From contig CP000781.1 in NCBI GenBank assembly GCA_000017645.1, positions 248,001-312,000 of the forward strand: DNA of 64,000 bases, read 5' to 3'. Under the pieces are notes generated by a model. That model saw only the letters and a program-made list of their open reading frames with translations. It ran no database searches and was not told where the DNA came from. A program made the position numbers and the translations under genes. Below, in pieces: positions 32,011-41,130 of the stretch; position 1 is the stretch's first letter, and every line of letters starts with the position of its first letter. This DNA comes from Xanthobacter autotrophicus Py2 (GTDB lineage: Bacteria > Pseudomonadota > Alphaproteobacteria > Rhizobiales > Xanthobacteraceae).

Positions 32011-32086
32011 TGGCGCTCCCAAGGGGAATCGAACCCCTGTTTTCGCCGTGAGAGGGCGACGTCCTAGACCGCTAGACGATGGGAGC
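32011..32086 (-). tRNA. tRNA-Glu (anticodon CTC)
   Basis: 76 bases on the minus strand. The acceptor 5' strand GCTCCC pairs with GGGAGC before G and CCA (32011-32013, encoded). The anticodon arm reads CGCC-CTCTCAC-GGCG with CTC in the loop, and the T-arm contains GGTTCGATTCC. All arms pair, so it looks functional. It is the first backbone feature to the right of the mobile region but is not itself split. Confidence 0.95.
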
Positions 32087-32129
32087 ATCTCGCGAGAGGG
32101 GTGCTCTATAGCGGCGTTCGGCGGGGACT

Positions 32130-32828
32130 TCAAGCCTCGTTGGGCAAGGATCTGTGGCCAAAGATGGCGCTGCCCACGCGCACGTGGGTCGCGCCCTGGC
32201 GGATGGCGGCCGGAAAGTCGGCGCTCATGCCCATGGAAAGGCCCGAAATGCCGTTGCGCGCTGCGATCTTGGCCAGCAGCGCGAAATGCGGATCGGGCAC
32301 GTCCGTCGCGGGTGGAATGCACATCAGGCCGAAGATCTTTAGCCCGTGGCGCTCCCGGCATTCGGCGATGAAGGCGTCCGCGGTTTCCGGCAGGACGCCG
32401 GCCTTCTGCGGCTCGGCTCCGGTGTTCACCTGCACGAACAGGCGCGGGTTCCGGCCCTGGCGGGCCATCTCCCCGGCCAGTGCGGCGGCGATCTTCGGCC
32501 GGTCCACGGTGTGGATCACGTCGAACAACTCCACGGCCTCGCGCGCCTTGTTGGATTGCAGCGGCCCGATGAGATGCAGCTCGACGCCTTGATAGTCCGC
32601 GCGCAAGGCGGGCCACTTGCCCTGCGCCTCCTGCACCCGGTTCTCGCCGAACACCCTCTGGCCGGCGGCCAGGACCGGCACGATCTCGGGGGCCGGGAAG
32701 GTCTTGGAGACGGCCACCAGCGTCACGGTGGCCGGATCGCGCCCGGCGTCGCGGCAGGAGGACAGGACCTCCGCGCGCACGGCGTGAAGACCTGACGCCG
32801 CGTCCTGCGCCTCGGCTTGTGTGTTCAT
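32130..32828 (-). CDS. yggS: YggS-family PLP homeostasis protein
   Basis: 232 residues from ATG 32828. The PLP-binding Lys is in VTLVAVSKTFPAPEIVPVL, followed by GQRVFGENRVQEAQGKW, ELHLIGPLQSNKAREAVELFDVIHTVDRPK and LSMGMSADFPAAIRQGATHVRVGSAIFG, the whole YBL036C/YggS pattern at normal length (about 225). It binds pyridoxal phosphate on one barrel domain and buffers the free pool; it has no known catalytic reaction. It lies just upstream of the tRNA-Glu on the same strand. Confidence 0.93.
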   Translation of the reverse strand: MNTQAEAQDAASGLHAVRAEVLSSCRDAGRDPATVTLVAVSKTFPAPEIVPVLAAGQRVFGENRVQEAQGKWPALRADYQGVELHLIGPLQSNKAREAVELFDVIHTVDRPKIAAALAGEMARQGRNPRLFVQVNTGAEPQKAGVLPETADAFIAECRERHGLKIFGLMCIPPATDVPDPHFALLAKIAARNGISGLSMGMSADFPAAIRQGATHVRVGSAIFGHRSLPNEA

Positions 32829-33047
32829 GATGCCCTGACCTCTCCCCGGGTGCAGTCCTGTAACGCCTGGAGCGCGGATGCCGCTGCAGGTGAAGTCCAT
32901 GCGATCGCCACAGGCGACGGGGCGCCGCCGCCCGCCAGACCTGTGCGTCCGGCAGCAGATGGACCGATCTCCCCATCCGATCAAGAAGCGTTTACAACAC
33001 TCCTGGTGGCACCTTCGAGAAGAAGCCGGTGGGGAGCGTGACCGAGC

Positions 33048-34712
33048 ATGGTCGAGCGTAGCGGCGAAGAGGCACCTGTCGCTTCGAGACGGCTTTCCAG
33101 CCTGCGCCTGCGCATTCTCTTTCTCATTTGCCTCGTTGCCGTGCCCCTCTCCGTGGAGCGCCTCATGGCCCTCGTCGCGGATCGCCGGGACCAGATCCAG
33201 TCCCTCGAGGATGACGTGCGCGACTTGGTCCGCCGCGCCACGCTGGCCCAGCTCGAAGGGCTGACGCGGGCCCGCACCGTGCTCGACGTGGTGTCGCGGC
33301 AGGCGGAGGACCTGCTGGAAGATCCGGCGGCCTGCATCCCTTTCGTGACCCGGCTCGCCGACGAGGTGGCCGGCATCCAGGGCGTCTTCATCGCCACCCC
33401 GGACGGCGACGTGAAATGCGCCCACGCGCCGCTGGCCATGGGCGTCAACATCGCGGATCGGCCGTTCTTCCAAGAGGCCCTCGCCGCCGAGGACATGCTC
33501 ATGACCGAGCTGTCATTTTCACCGGTCAGCGGGCTCAACTCCGTCTTCATGCTGCGCGCCGAGCGCGCGCCGGGGGGCAAGCCGCTGGCGGTGGCCGGCA
33601 TCATCCTCGACCTGCAGTGGCTCTCGCGGATCGCCGCCGGCAGCGCGGTGGAATCGGGTGCGATCGTGGATGTGGTGGGCGAGGGCGGGACGGTGCTGGT
33701 GCGCTATCCGACTTTGCCCGAGATCGTGGAGCACCGCTTTCCGGACCATCCGCTGACGCGCAAGATCATGGCCGCGAAGGAAGGCGTCGTCACCACTATC
33801 GGCTATGACGGGAAGGAACGGATCTTCGCCTTCAACCGCTTCGAGGGGCTGAATCTGCGCGTGGTGGTGGGCATGGATACCGCCAAGGTCCTTACGCCCA
33901 TCGACCGCAAGATCCAGACCACGGCGTTCGTGCATTTTGCGGCGCTGGCCTGCTTCCTGCTGGTGTCGTGGTTCGCGGCCGAGCGCATCATCATCACGCC
34001 CATCGCTCGGCTGACGCGCTCCGTCGCCGCCGTCGGCCGGGGCGAGGCCGACCATGTGAAGGACAACGACGTCACCGAGTTCGCCCCGCTGGTGCGGGCC
34101 TTCAACGAGATGGCCCGCCGCCTGTCCCAGCGCAACAGCGAGCTGCGCACCATGAACGGGCGGCTCGCCTCCCTCGCCCGCACCGACGGGCTCACCGGCC
34201 TCGCCAACCGCCGCACCTTCGACGTGCAATTCTCCCAGGACTGGGTGCGCGCCCGCGGCGATGGCGCGCCGCTGACCCTGGTGATGCTGGATGTGGACTA
34301 CTTCAAGGCGTTCAACGATGCGCGCGGCCACCTGTCTGGCGACGAGGCCCTGCGCGGGGTTGCGCGCATGCTGTCGGCGGCGGCGGCGGGGACGAAGCAT
34401 CTGGTCGCCCGCTACGGGGGCGAGGAATTCATCGTGCTGATGTCCGGGGCGGACCTGGCCGAGGGCCTGGCGTTCGCGGAGGATGTCCGCGGTCTGCTGG
34501 GGGAGGTGGCCATCGCCCATCCAGCCTCGCCCCGCCGTCGCCTGACGGCGAGCTTCGGTGTGGCCAGCACCATTCCGACGCAGGAGGGCAGCCCGGACAC
34601 GCTGGTGGCGGCGGCCGATGCCGCGCTCTACGAGGCCAAGCGCTCCGGCCGGGACCGGGTGGTCGCCCACGCCGACCTGTACGCCAGCGGGGCGAACGGC
34701 ACCTTCCGTTAG
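33048..34712 (+). CDS. Membrane diguanylate cyclase with periplasmic dCACHE-like sensor
   Basis: 554 residues. First TM about 21-43 (LRLRILFLICLVAVPLSVERLMALV), a periplasmic sensor domain to about 285, a second TM about 297-320 (FVHFAALACFLLVSWFAAERIII), a HAMP segment, then a GGDEF domain (about 375-545) with LDVDYFKAFNDARGHLSGDEAL and RYGGEEF, both metal- and GTP-binding motifs intact. It should make c-di-GMP from two GTP. The RxxD inhibitory site usually found five residues before GGEEF is replaced by GTKH, so product feedback at that site is probably absent. Ligand of the sensor unknown. Confidence 0.9.
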   Translation: MVERSGEEAPVASRRLSSLRLRILFLICLVAVPLSVERLMALVADRRDQIQSLEDDVRDLVRRATLAQLEGLTRARTVLDVVSRQAEDLLEDPAACIPFVTRLADEVAGIQGVFIATPDGDVKCAHAPLAMGVNIADRPFFQEALAAEDMLMTELSFSPVSGLNSVFMLRAERAPGGKPLAVAGIILDLQWLSRIAAGSAVESGAIVDVVGEGGTVLVRYPTLPEIVEHRFPDHPLTRKIMAAKEGVVTTIGYDGKERIFAFNRFEGLNLRVVVGMDTAKVLTPIDRKIQTTAFVHFAALACFLLVSWFAAERIIITPIARLTRSVAAVGRGEADHVKDNDVTEFAPLVRAFNEMARRLSQRNSELRTMNGRLASLARTDGLTGLANRRTFDVQFSQDWVRARGDGAPLTLVMLDVDYFKAFNDARGHLSGDEALRGVARMLSAAAAGTKHLVARYGGEEFIVLMSGADLAEGLAFAEDVRGLLGEVAIAHPASPRRRLTASFGVASTIPTQEGSPDTLVAAADAALYEAKRSGRDRVVAHADLYASGANGTFR

Positions 34713-34729
34713 GGCATGTCGGGTCCGGC

Positions 34730-35569
34730 TCAGGCGAGCCGGCGGATGCTGCGCAGCTCCAGCCCGACCGCGGAGATCCGCGCCAGCGCCTCGGCGAGGG
34801 GTTCGCGCGCCACCGCCATGTGGAAGGCGTTGGCATGCAGCAGGGTGTCCGCCGCCTCCACGATGCCCACATGGCCGGGCCAGAACAGCAGGTCGCCGCG
34901 CCGGGGCTCCGCGTCCAGCGGCAGAGCCTCGCCGAGGGCGGCTTCCTGCATGTCGCTGTCGCGCGGGGCGGCAACGCCGGTAACGGCGAGCGCCGTCTGG
35001 ACCAGGCCGGAGCAGTCGAGGCCAAGGCTGGAGCGGCCGCCCCACAGATAGGGCACGCCCAGGAAGCGCCCGGCTACGGCAACGAAATCACTCTCCCGCT
35101 GGTCCCGTTCGGCAAGATGCACGGCGGGCAGGAAGCCGTCGGGCGTCACCGCGAAGCCGCCGCGAATCTCCCGCACCGCCACCTGGCTGCCGAGTACCAG
35201 CGCTTCGCGGGGCGGCAGCTTGATGTCGGGGCCGGGGAACAGGAAGGTGCGCAGGGCTCGCACGGTGTGGGTTGGCGCGGCGCCGGGTGCCGCGAGGGCT
35301 TCGGTGGGCAGGTAGCCCACATAGCGGTCGGCCTCGAGCTGGACCCAGGACCAGCCCTCGGGATCATCCTCGAACACGCGCACGGTCTCGCCGAACAGGG
35401 CCTGGGTTTCGAGCGGGGCGTCGCCGGCGGGCCGGCGGCGCAGCGGCGCCACCGGCACCGCCACGCGGCGCACGTCGCCCTCAACATAGCGGGCGGCCTC
35501 CACCTGACCCTTCAGGGCGGCCGAGGCGAGGTCCGGCCGAGCCGGGGTGAGGCGAGGATCAAGCGACAT
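34730..35569 (-). CDS. NlpC/P60 family hydrolase with bacterial SH3 domains
   Basis: 279 residues. An N-terminal SH3-like domain pair (about 35-140: VAVPVAPLRRRPAGDAPLETQALFGETVRVFEDDPEGWSWVQLEADRYVGYLPTEAL) precedes an NlpC/P60 papain-like domain (about 160-260). That domain has the catalytic Cys in LGLDCSGLVQTAL, His in FWPGHVGIVEA and a third polar residue in LLHANAFHMAV. Such enzymes cut peptide cross-links or cell-wall tetrapeptides. No signal peptide is obvious, matching cytosolic dipeptidyl-peptidase VI-like members, which degrade recycled wall peptides. The adjacent leucyl aminopeptidase supports a peptide-recycling pair. Confidence 0.85.
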   Translation of the reverse strand: MSLDPRLTPARPDLASAALKGQVEAARYVEGDVRRVAVPVAPLRRRPAGDAPLETQALFGETVRVFEDDPEGWSWVQLEADRYVGYLPTEALAAPGAAPTHTVRALRTFLFPGPDIKLPPREALVLGSQVAVREIRGGFAVTPDGFLPAVHLAERDQRESDFVAVAGRFLGVPYLWGGRSSLGLDCSGLVQTALAVTGVAAPRDSDMQEAALGEALPLDAEPRRGDLLFWPGHVGIVEAADTLLHANAFHMAVAREPLAEALARISAVGLELRSIRRLA

Positions 35570-35583
35570 GGCGGGGCCTTAGA

Positions 35584-35627
35584 GCGTTTTCGAGCGAAGT
35601 GGGCACCGGTTCGCGTGAAGAAAACGC
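35584..35627 (+). repeat. 44-bp dispersed intergenic repeat, copy 1
   Basis: Begins GCGTTTTCGAGCGAAG, contains CACCGGTTCGCG and ends GAAAACGC; the ends form an inverted repeat. A nearly identical inverse copy is at 62508-62551. The element lies in the gap before the NlpC/P60 gene. Confidence 0.75.
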
Positions 35628-35641
35628 GTCAACCAGAGAAT

Positions 35642-35685
35642 CTAGCGCGTTTTCCGTGAGCCCATGCGCACGGAAAGCGCGCTAG
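35642..35685. repeat. Inverted repeat with 17-base arms at end of leucyl aminopeptidase
   Basis: Arms 35642-35658 and 35669-35685 pair at 16 of 17 positions (CTAGCGCG / CGCGCTAG at the tips) around a 10-base loop. It overlaps the aminopeptidase stop codon. No T-run follows on the minus strand, so it may protect or attenuate message rather than terminate. Confidence 0.6.
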
Positions 35686-37049
35686 CCGTAGCGCTCGGCC
35701 AGCAGCGCATCGAGGGCGCGGATGGTCTGGGCCTCGCCGCCCTCGGGGCGTCCGGGGCGGGCGCCGGAATTCCAGGCGAACAGGTCGAGGTGCAGCCAGG
35801 CGCGGGCCGCGCCCACGAACTTCTCCAGGAACAGGGCGGCGGTGATGGCTCCGGCGAGGCCGCCGGAGGACACGTTGTTGGTGTCGGCGATCTTGGACTC
35901 GAGCATGCCCTGGTAGGGCGCCCACAGCGGCAGGCGCCACAGGGGGTCGGCCTCCACCATGGCGTGACGGGCCAGGTCAGCGGCGAGGTCCTCGTCCTGG
36001 GTGAAGGCCGCGGGAAGCTGCGGCCCCAGCGCCACCCGTGCCGCGCCGGTGAGGGTGGCGAAATCGATCACCAGTTCGGGCGCCTCCTCGTCGGAGAGGG
36101 CGAGGGCGTCGGCGAGCACGAGGCGGCCCTCCGCGTCCGTGTTGCCGATTTCCACGGAGAGGCCCTTGCGGCTCTTGAGGATGTCGCCCGGCCGGAAGGC
36201 GGCCGCGGAGACCGAATTCTCCACGGCGGGAATCAGCACCCGCAGGTTCACCTTGGCCCCGCGCGAGAGCAGGAGATGGGCAAGGCCCAGCGCGTTCGCC
36301 GCGCCGCCCATGTCCTTCTTCATCAGCAGCATGGCCGAGGAGGGCTTGAGATCGAGGCCGCCGGTGTCGAAGGCCACGCCCTTGCCCACCAGCGTCACCT
36401 TGGGGTGGGCGGGATCGCCGGCGCGGATCTCGATGAGGCGCGGGGCGCGGTCGGCGGCGCGGCCCACCGCATGGATCATGGGGAAGTTCTCCACCAGCAG
36501 CCGCTCGCCGGTGACGGAGCGGAAGGCGGCGCCATGGCGGGCGGCGAGCGCGCGGGCGGCGTCTTCCAGCTCCGGCGGGCCGAGGTCGTTGGCGGGGGTG
36601 TTCACGAGGTCGCGGGTGAGAGTCACGGCCTCGACGGTGCGCACCAAAGCGTCGGCATCCACCCCTTCGGGCAGCACGAGCCGCACGTCGCGGGCGGGGG
36701 CGGCCTTGTAGCGGGTGAAGCGGTAGGTGCCCAGCGCGAACGCCAGCGCGGCGAGGCGCGGGCTCGCCACCTCGCCCTCCAGCCGCCACGCGCCGGCTGG
36801 CAACAGGCCGGGCAGGGCGCCGGCGGCGAAGGCATCCGCCCGGGCCCCGGCCGCGACGCCGAACAGGGCGCCGGCGAGGCCTCCCTCGGGCGCGGGCACC
36901 AGGAGCAGCTTGCCACCCTCACCGCCAAAGCCGGCGGCCTCGGCGAAGCGGCGAGCCGTCTCCGGCACGGAGGCAGACGCGAAGGTCTCCTTGGTGACGC
37001 ACCAGACGGGAAGGCTCATGGAAGAGGCGGGCGCAATACAATCGAGCAT
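35682..37049 (-). CDS. M17 leucyl aminopeptidase family protein
   Basis: 455 residues from ATG 37049. The metal-binding core is complete: KGVAFDTGGLDLKPSSAMLLMKKDMGG (first Lys and Asp), then the family signature VEIGNTDAEGRLVLADAL, and an IDFATLTGAARVALG region. The N-terminal 150 residues are the less conserved domain. The enzyme removes N-terminal residues from peptides using two divalent metals, usually as a hexamer. Shorter than classical PepA (about 500). It stands beside an NlpC/P60 hydrolase, consistent with a peptide-recycling role. Confidence 0.9.
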   Translation of the reverse strand: MLDCIAPASSMSLPVWCVTKETFASASVPETARRFAEAAGFGGEGGKLLLVPAPEGGLAGALFGVAAGARADAFAAGALPGLLPAGAWRLEGEVASPRLAALAFALGTYRFTRYKAAPARDVRLVLPEGVDADALVRTVEAVTLTRDLVNTPANDLGPPELEDAARALAARHGAAFRSVTGERLLVENFPMIHAVGRAADRAPRLIEIRAGDPAHPKVTLVGKGVAFDTGGLDLKPSSAMLLMKKDMGGAANALGLAHLLLSRGAKVNLRVLIPAVENSVSAAAFRPGDILKSRKGLSVEIGNTDAEGRLVLADALALSDEEAPELVIDFATLTGAARVALGPQLPAAFTQDEDLAADLARHAMVEADPLWRLPLWAPYQGMLESKIADTNNVSSGGLAGAITAALFLEKFVGAARAWLHLDLFAWNSGARPGRPEGGEAQTIRALDALLAERYG

Positions 37050-37227
37050 GAATGAACTCCTGCGCGCCGCCGGGGCCGTGGACGCGGCGGCGCGGCGCGC
37101 GAAAGGACCTGTAGGCCAATGGGTAGAGCGCGATCCGGCAATATGGCAACGGTTTCGTTGCCGCCCCGGCGGCAAAATCACCCGTGCGCGGGAGAGGGCA
37201 TGGGTGCCCGCAGGCGGAGGGGCGAGG

Positions 37228-37704
37228 TCAGCCGGCGCCGAGCAGGCTGGAGTAGGGATGCAGCAGCAGCCCGGCACCGGCCAGCGCGACGCCGTAGGGG
37301 ATGGTCTGGCCGGGGACGGCGATGGTGCCGACCAGCCGGTCCGCCGGACGGTGCATGGCAAGGGCGGCAAGGGTCAGGACCCCGCCGATAAGGCCGCAGG
37401 CGAGCACGAACAGCGGCAGTTGCGCCGGCTCCGTCCACAGCATCAGCACCCCCGCGAGCTTGGCGTCGCCGGCTCCCACCACATTCTCCGCGAACAGGGA
37501 AAAGCCCAGCGCCGTGACCGCCACCGCCACCAGCAGGCGCAGGGACAGGTCGGGCAGGGGGGTGAGGATGGCGAGAGTCGCGAAGCCGATCAGCAGGGCG
37601 GCGATCACGGTATTGGGAATGATGCGGCGGGCGATGTCCGTTCCGATGCAGGTGCACAGGGCGGTGGGATAGAGCCCGAGAAGGAGGAGTTCAGCCAACC
37701 ACAT
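37228..37704 (-). CDS. cpaA: CpaA/TadV-type prepilin peptidase
   Basis: 158 residues, five or six hydrophobic segments. The two catalytic Asp motifs of A24 peptidases are visible: CIGTDIARRIIPNTVIAALLIG (Asp near residue 23) and NVVGAGDAKLAGVLML (GxGD). It processes Flp-type prepilins at a Gly-Glu-like site. Directly upstream on the same strand (stop 19 bases away) is an Flp pilin gene, its substrate; no other tad/cpa genes are in the window, so the assembly machinery must be elsewhere. Confidence 0.88.
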   Translation of the reverse strand: MWLAELLLLGLYPTALCTCIGTDIARRIIPNTVIAALLIGFATLAILTPLPDLSLRLLVAVAVTALGFSLFAENVVGAGDAKLAGVLMLWTEPAQLPLFVLACGLIGGVLTLAALAMHRPADRLVGTIAVPGQTIPYGVALAGAGLLLHPYSSLLGAG

Positions 37705-37723
37705 GGGTGCGCTGTCCGTGCCG

Positions 37724-37888
37724 TCAGTTTCCGGCCGCGGCCGACGACGCCTGAAGCCGGGCGAAGGTGGCGGCGATCTGCACCAGCACGGTAACGATGG
37801 CGATGGAGAGGCCCGCGGCGATGAGCCCGTATTCGAGGGCGGTGGAGCCCTCCTCCTCCCTGATGAAGCGCCAGAACAATAGCTTCAT
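37724..37888 (-). CDS. flp: Flp/Fap type IVb pilin
   Basis: 54 residues from ATG 37888: MKLLFWRFIREEEGSTALEYGLIAAGLSIAIVTVLVQIAATFARLQ. The Flp signature G-S-T-A-x-E-Y-G-L is complete, the prepilin peptidase cutting after the Gly of EEEG, leaving a hydrophobic helix as the pilus core. It lies 19 bases before cpaA. It is below the usual gene-size cut-off and is easy to miss. Confidence 0.9.
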   Translation of the reverse strand: MKLLFWRFIREEEGSTALEYGLIAAGLSIAIVTVLVQIAATFARLQASSAAAGN

Positions 37889-38291
37889 GGCTTGAAAATC
37901 CGATACCGCGCGGCAGATGCGCCGCGGTGAGGCCGACGCTAGGGGGCCGCCCTTGCGGGGAAGTAAAGAACGCCCGTGCCGATGCCCTCGCGGCGCCTCC
38001 GGCTGATCTGAGGGTTAACGCTCCCCTCCTGCGCGCAACCTGTGGGCGGTGATGTGCCGGCTTGAGAGTACCAGCGGCGACCGGGCGCGACGGAAACCTT
38101 CCCCTGGTCCTGAACCGGTCTCGGCAACAGCCGGGTCCCGGGCGGGGGATGCGGGCAGGGGAGGGCGGGCAGAGGAAGGAGGGCGGGTGAAGGAGGGCGG
38201 CGGCGCATTTCAAACGCCCCCCTCGCGGGGTGGGTGTGTTTGCGCTAAAGGTATAGACTGCCTTCCCCTTGCTGCCTTCAGATCGCCGAGC
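37889..38291. other. 403-bp intergenic region upstream of glnD
   Basis: No credible gene. It contains divergent promoters (flp to the left and glnD to the right). The part 38140-38240 is G-rich with GGAGGG repeats. Nothing more specific is seen. Confidence 0.4.
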
Positions 38292-41096
38292 ATGCCCATC
38301 GTCCGCTCCCCCAAAGCCAGCCGCGTCATCGGCGAACCGTTCGAAGGCACCAAGCTCCGGGTCGAGGCCCGCGAGATTGCCGCCGCCCACAAGGGCCGCG
38401 ACCTTGAGCTGCGCAATGCCGTCGTCGCCCGACTCAAGAAGGCACTCCACGACGGCCGCGCCGAGGCCGAGCGCCAGCTGAGGCAGGACGGCTGCGGGCG
38501 CTGCTGCTCCATGCGGCTCTCCGCCCTTCAGGATGCGGTGATCGCCTCCGCCCACGAGGTGGCCACCAGCTTCCTCTATCCGGCCGACAATCCCTCGCGC
38601 TCCGAGCGCATGGCGGTGGCGGCCGTGGGCGGCTACGGCCGGGGCATGATGGCGCCGGGCTCCGACACCGACATCCTGTTCCTGCTCCCCTACAAGCAGA
38701 CCGCCTGGGGCGAGAGCGTGGCCGAGGCCATGCTCTACATGCTGTGGGACCTGGGCTTGAAGGTGGGCCACGCCACCCGCTCGGTGGATGAGTGCCTGAG
38801 GCAGGCGCGGGCCGACTTCACCATCCGCACCTCGATCCTGGAGGCGCGCTACATCGTCGGCGACAAGGGCCTGTTCGAGGACCTGGAGAAGCGCTTCGAC
38901 AAGGAAGTGGTGGAGGGCACCGGCGCCGAGTTCGTCGCCGCCAAGATGGCCGAGCGGGAGGAGCGGCTGCGCCGGTCCGGCCAGTCGCGCTATCTGGTCG
39001 AGCCGAACGTGAAGGAGAGCAAGGGCGGCCTGCGGGACCTGCACACCCTGTTCTGGATCGCCAAGTACGTCTACCGGGTGCAGACCACCGACGAGCTGGT
39101 GCAGAAGGGCGTGTTCACCCGCGAGGAAGCGCGCCTCTTCACCAAGTGCGAAGACTTCCTGTGGTCGGTGCGCTGCCATCTCCACTTCCTCACCGGCCGC
39201 GCCGAGGACCGCCTGTCGTTCGACGTGCAGCGGGAGATGGCCCAGCGCCTCGGCTATACCGAGCATCCCGGCCAGCGGGACGTGGAACGCTTCATGAAGC
39301 ACTATTTCCTCGTGGCGAAGGATGTGGGCGATCTCACCGCCATCCTCTCCGCCGCGCTGGAGGCGCGCCACGACAAGCCGGTGCCGGGCCTGAAGGGCAT
39401 GGTGGAGCGGTTCCGCGCCGGATCGCGCCGCATCACCCTGAAGGAGACGCCGGACTTCATCCTCGACCATGACCGCCTGAACGTCATCGACGACCAGGCC
39501 TTCAAGCGGGATCCGGTCAACCTCATCCGCATCTTCCACGTGGCGGACAAGCGCAACTTGGCGCTCCATCCCGACGCCACCCAGCTTGCCGCACGCTCCC
39601 TCGCCCTCATTGACGCGAGCGTGCGCGAGAATCCGGAGGCCAACCGGCTGTTCCTGGAGATCGTGACCTCCAAGAATGCGCCGGAGACCGTGCTGCGGCG
39701 CATGAACGAGGTGGGCGTGCTTGGCCGCTTCCTGCCGGAGTTCGGCAAGATCGTCGCCATGATGCAGTTCAACATGTACCACCACTATACGGTGGACGAG
39801 CACCTGTTGCGCTGCATCGGCGTGTTGTCGGAGATCGAGCGCAAGGTGAATCCGGAGAACGGGCTCGCCAACGACCTCATGGGCACGGTGAAGAACCGCA
39901 ACCTGCTCTATGTGGCGCTGCTGCTGCACGACATCGCCAAGGGCCGGCCGGAAGACCATTCGGTGGCGGGGGCGCGCATCGCGCGGCGCATCTGCCCGCG
40001 CCTCGGCCTCTCCCCTGTGGAGACCGAGACCGTGGTGTGGCTGGTGGAGCAGCACCTGGTCATGTCGCAGGTGGCCCAGTCCCGCGACCTCTCCGACCGC
40101 AAGACCATCGAGAACTTCGCCGCCGTGGTGCAGAACCTCGAGCGCATGAAGCTGCTCACCATCCTCACCACCGCCGACATCAAGGCGGTGGGGCCGGGCA
40201 CCTGGAACGGCTGGAAGGCGCAGCTGCTGAAGACGCTCTATTACGAGACCGAGCCGGTGCTCACCGGCGGCTTCTCGGAAGTGGACCGGGGCAAGCGCGT
40301 GTCCGCCGCCCAGTCCCAGTTCCGCGCCCAGCTCGCCGACTGGTCGGACGAGAAGGTGGCGGCCTATGTGGCCCGCCACTATCCGCCCTACTGGCTGCGG
40401 GTGGACCTCGACACCAAGCTGCGCCACGCCCGCTTCATCGACGAGGCGGAGACCGCCGGCCGCTCCATCGCCACCCATGCGACGCTGGAGGCGGGGCGCG
40501 GCATCACCACCCTCACCGTGGTGGCGCCGGACCATCCCAAGCTGTTGTCCATCATCGCCGGCGCGTGCGCGGCGGCGGGGGCGAACATCGTGGACGCCCA
40601 CATCTCCACCACCACCGACGGGCTGGCGTTGGACACCATCGCCCTGCGCCGCGCCTTCGACCGGGACGAGGACGAACTGCGCCGCGCCGGCCGCATCCAG
40701 GAGGCTGTGGAGCAGGCCCTTACCGGCGAGGTACGCCTGCCGGAGGTGATGGCCCGCAAGATCCCCAAGGGCCGCCGCACCTTCACGGTGGAGCCCGAGG
40801 TGACGGTGAACAACGCCTGGTCCAACCGCCATACGGTGGTGGAGGTGTCCGGCCTCGACCGGCCGGGCCTGCTGTTCGCGCTGACCAACACCCTGTCGCG
40901 GCTGAACCTCAACATCGCTTCGGCCCATGTGGCGACCTTCGGCGAGCGGGCGGTGGACGTGTTCTACGTCACCGACCTCATGGGCGCGAAGATCACCGGC
41001 GCGGCCCGGCAGTCCACCATCCGCCGGGCGCTGGTGGCGGTGTTCGAGGGCCCCGCCGAGGACGAGGAAGCCCCGCGCCGCGCCGCGCGCGGGTAG
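38292..41096 (+). CDS. glnD: GlnD bifunctional uridylyltransferase/uridylyl-removing enzyme
   Basis: 934 residues from ATG 38292. Nucleotidyltransferase domain (about 95-280) with GGYGRGMMAPGSDTDILFLLP, the GlnB-UTase, an HD domain with LLLHDIAKGRPEDHSVAGA (about 540-575), and two ACT domains at the C-terminus (TTLTVVAPDHPKLLSIIAGACAAAGANIVDAHISTTTDGLALDT, and TVVEVSGLDRPGLLFALTNTLSRLNLNIASAHVATFG). It uridylylates and deuridylylates PII proteins in response to glutamine. The length fits alphaproteobacterial GlnD (about 930). Confidence 0.97.
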   Translation: MPIVRSPKASRVIGEPFEGTKLRVEAREIAAAHKGRDLELRNAVVARLKKALHDGRAEAERQLRQDGCGRCCSMRLSALQDAVIASAHEVATSFLYPADNPSRSERMAVAAVGGYGRGMMAPGSDTDILFLLPYKQTAWGESVAEAMLYMLWDLGLKVGHATRSVDECLRQARADFTIRTSILEARYIVGDKGLFEDLEKRFDKEVVEGTGAEFVAAKMAEREERLRRSGQSRYLVEPNVKESKGGLRDLHTLFWIAKYVYRVQTTDELVQKGVFTREEARLFTKCEDFLWSVRCHLHFLTGRAEDRLSFDVQREMAQRLGYTEHPGQRDVERFMKHYFLVAKDVGDLTAILSAALEARHDKPVPGLKGMVERFRAGSRRITLKETPDFILDHDRLNVIDDQAFKRDPVNLIRIFHVADKRNLALHPDATQLAARSLALIDASVRENPEANRLFLEIVTSKNAPETVLRRMNEVGVLGRFLPEFGKIVAMMQFNMYHHYTVDEHLLRCIGVLSEIERKVNPENGLANDLMGTVKNRNLLYVALLLHDIAKGRPEDHSVAGARIARRICPRLGLSPVETETVVWLVEQHLVMSQVAQSRDLSDRKTIENFAAVVQNLERMKLLTILTTADIKAVGPGTWNGWKAQLLKTLYYETEPVLTGGFSEVDRGKRVSAAQSQFRAQLADWSDEKVAAYVARHYPPYWLRVDLDTKLRHARFIDEAETAGRSIATHATLEAGRGITTLTVVAPDHPKLLSIIAGACAAAGANIVDAHISTTTDGLALDTIALRRAFDRDEDELRRAGRIQEAVEQALTGEVRLPEVMARKIPKGRRTFTVEPEVTVNNAWSNRHTVVEVSGLDRPGLLFALTNTLSRLNLNIASAHVATFGERAVDVFYVTDLMGAKITGAARQSTIRRALVAVFEGPAEDEEAPRRAARG

Positions 41097-41130
41097 GGCG
41101 ATTTTAGATCGGCCGGATGGCTGATGGTGC

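Noticed and set aside
32011..32086. tRNA-Glu as the target of the mobile region
   Set aside because: The tRNA is complete, with its own terminator, and its 3' end does not match the fragment at 31566-31589. No second copy of its 3' end was seen.
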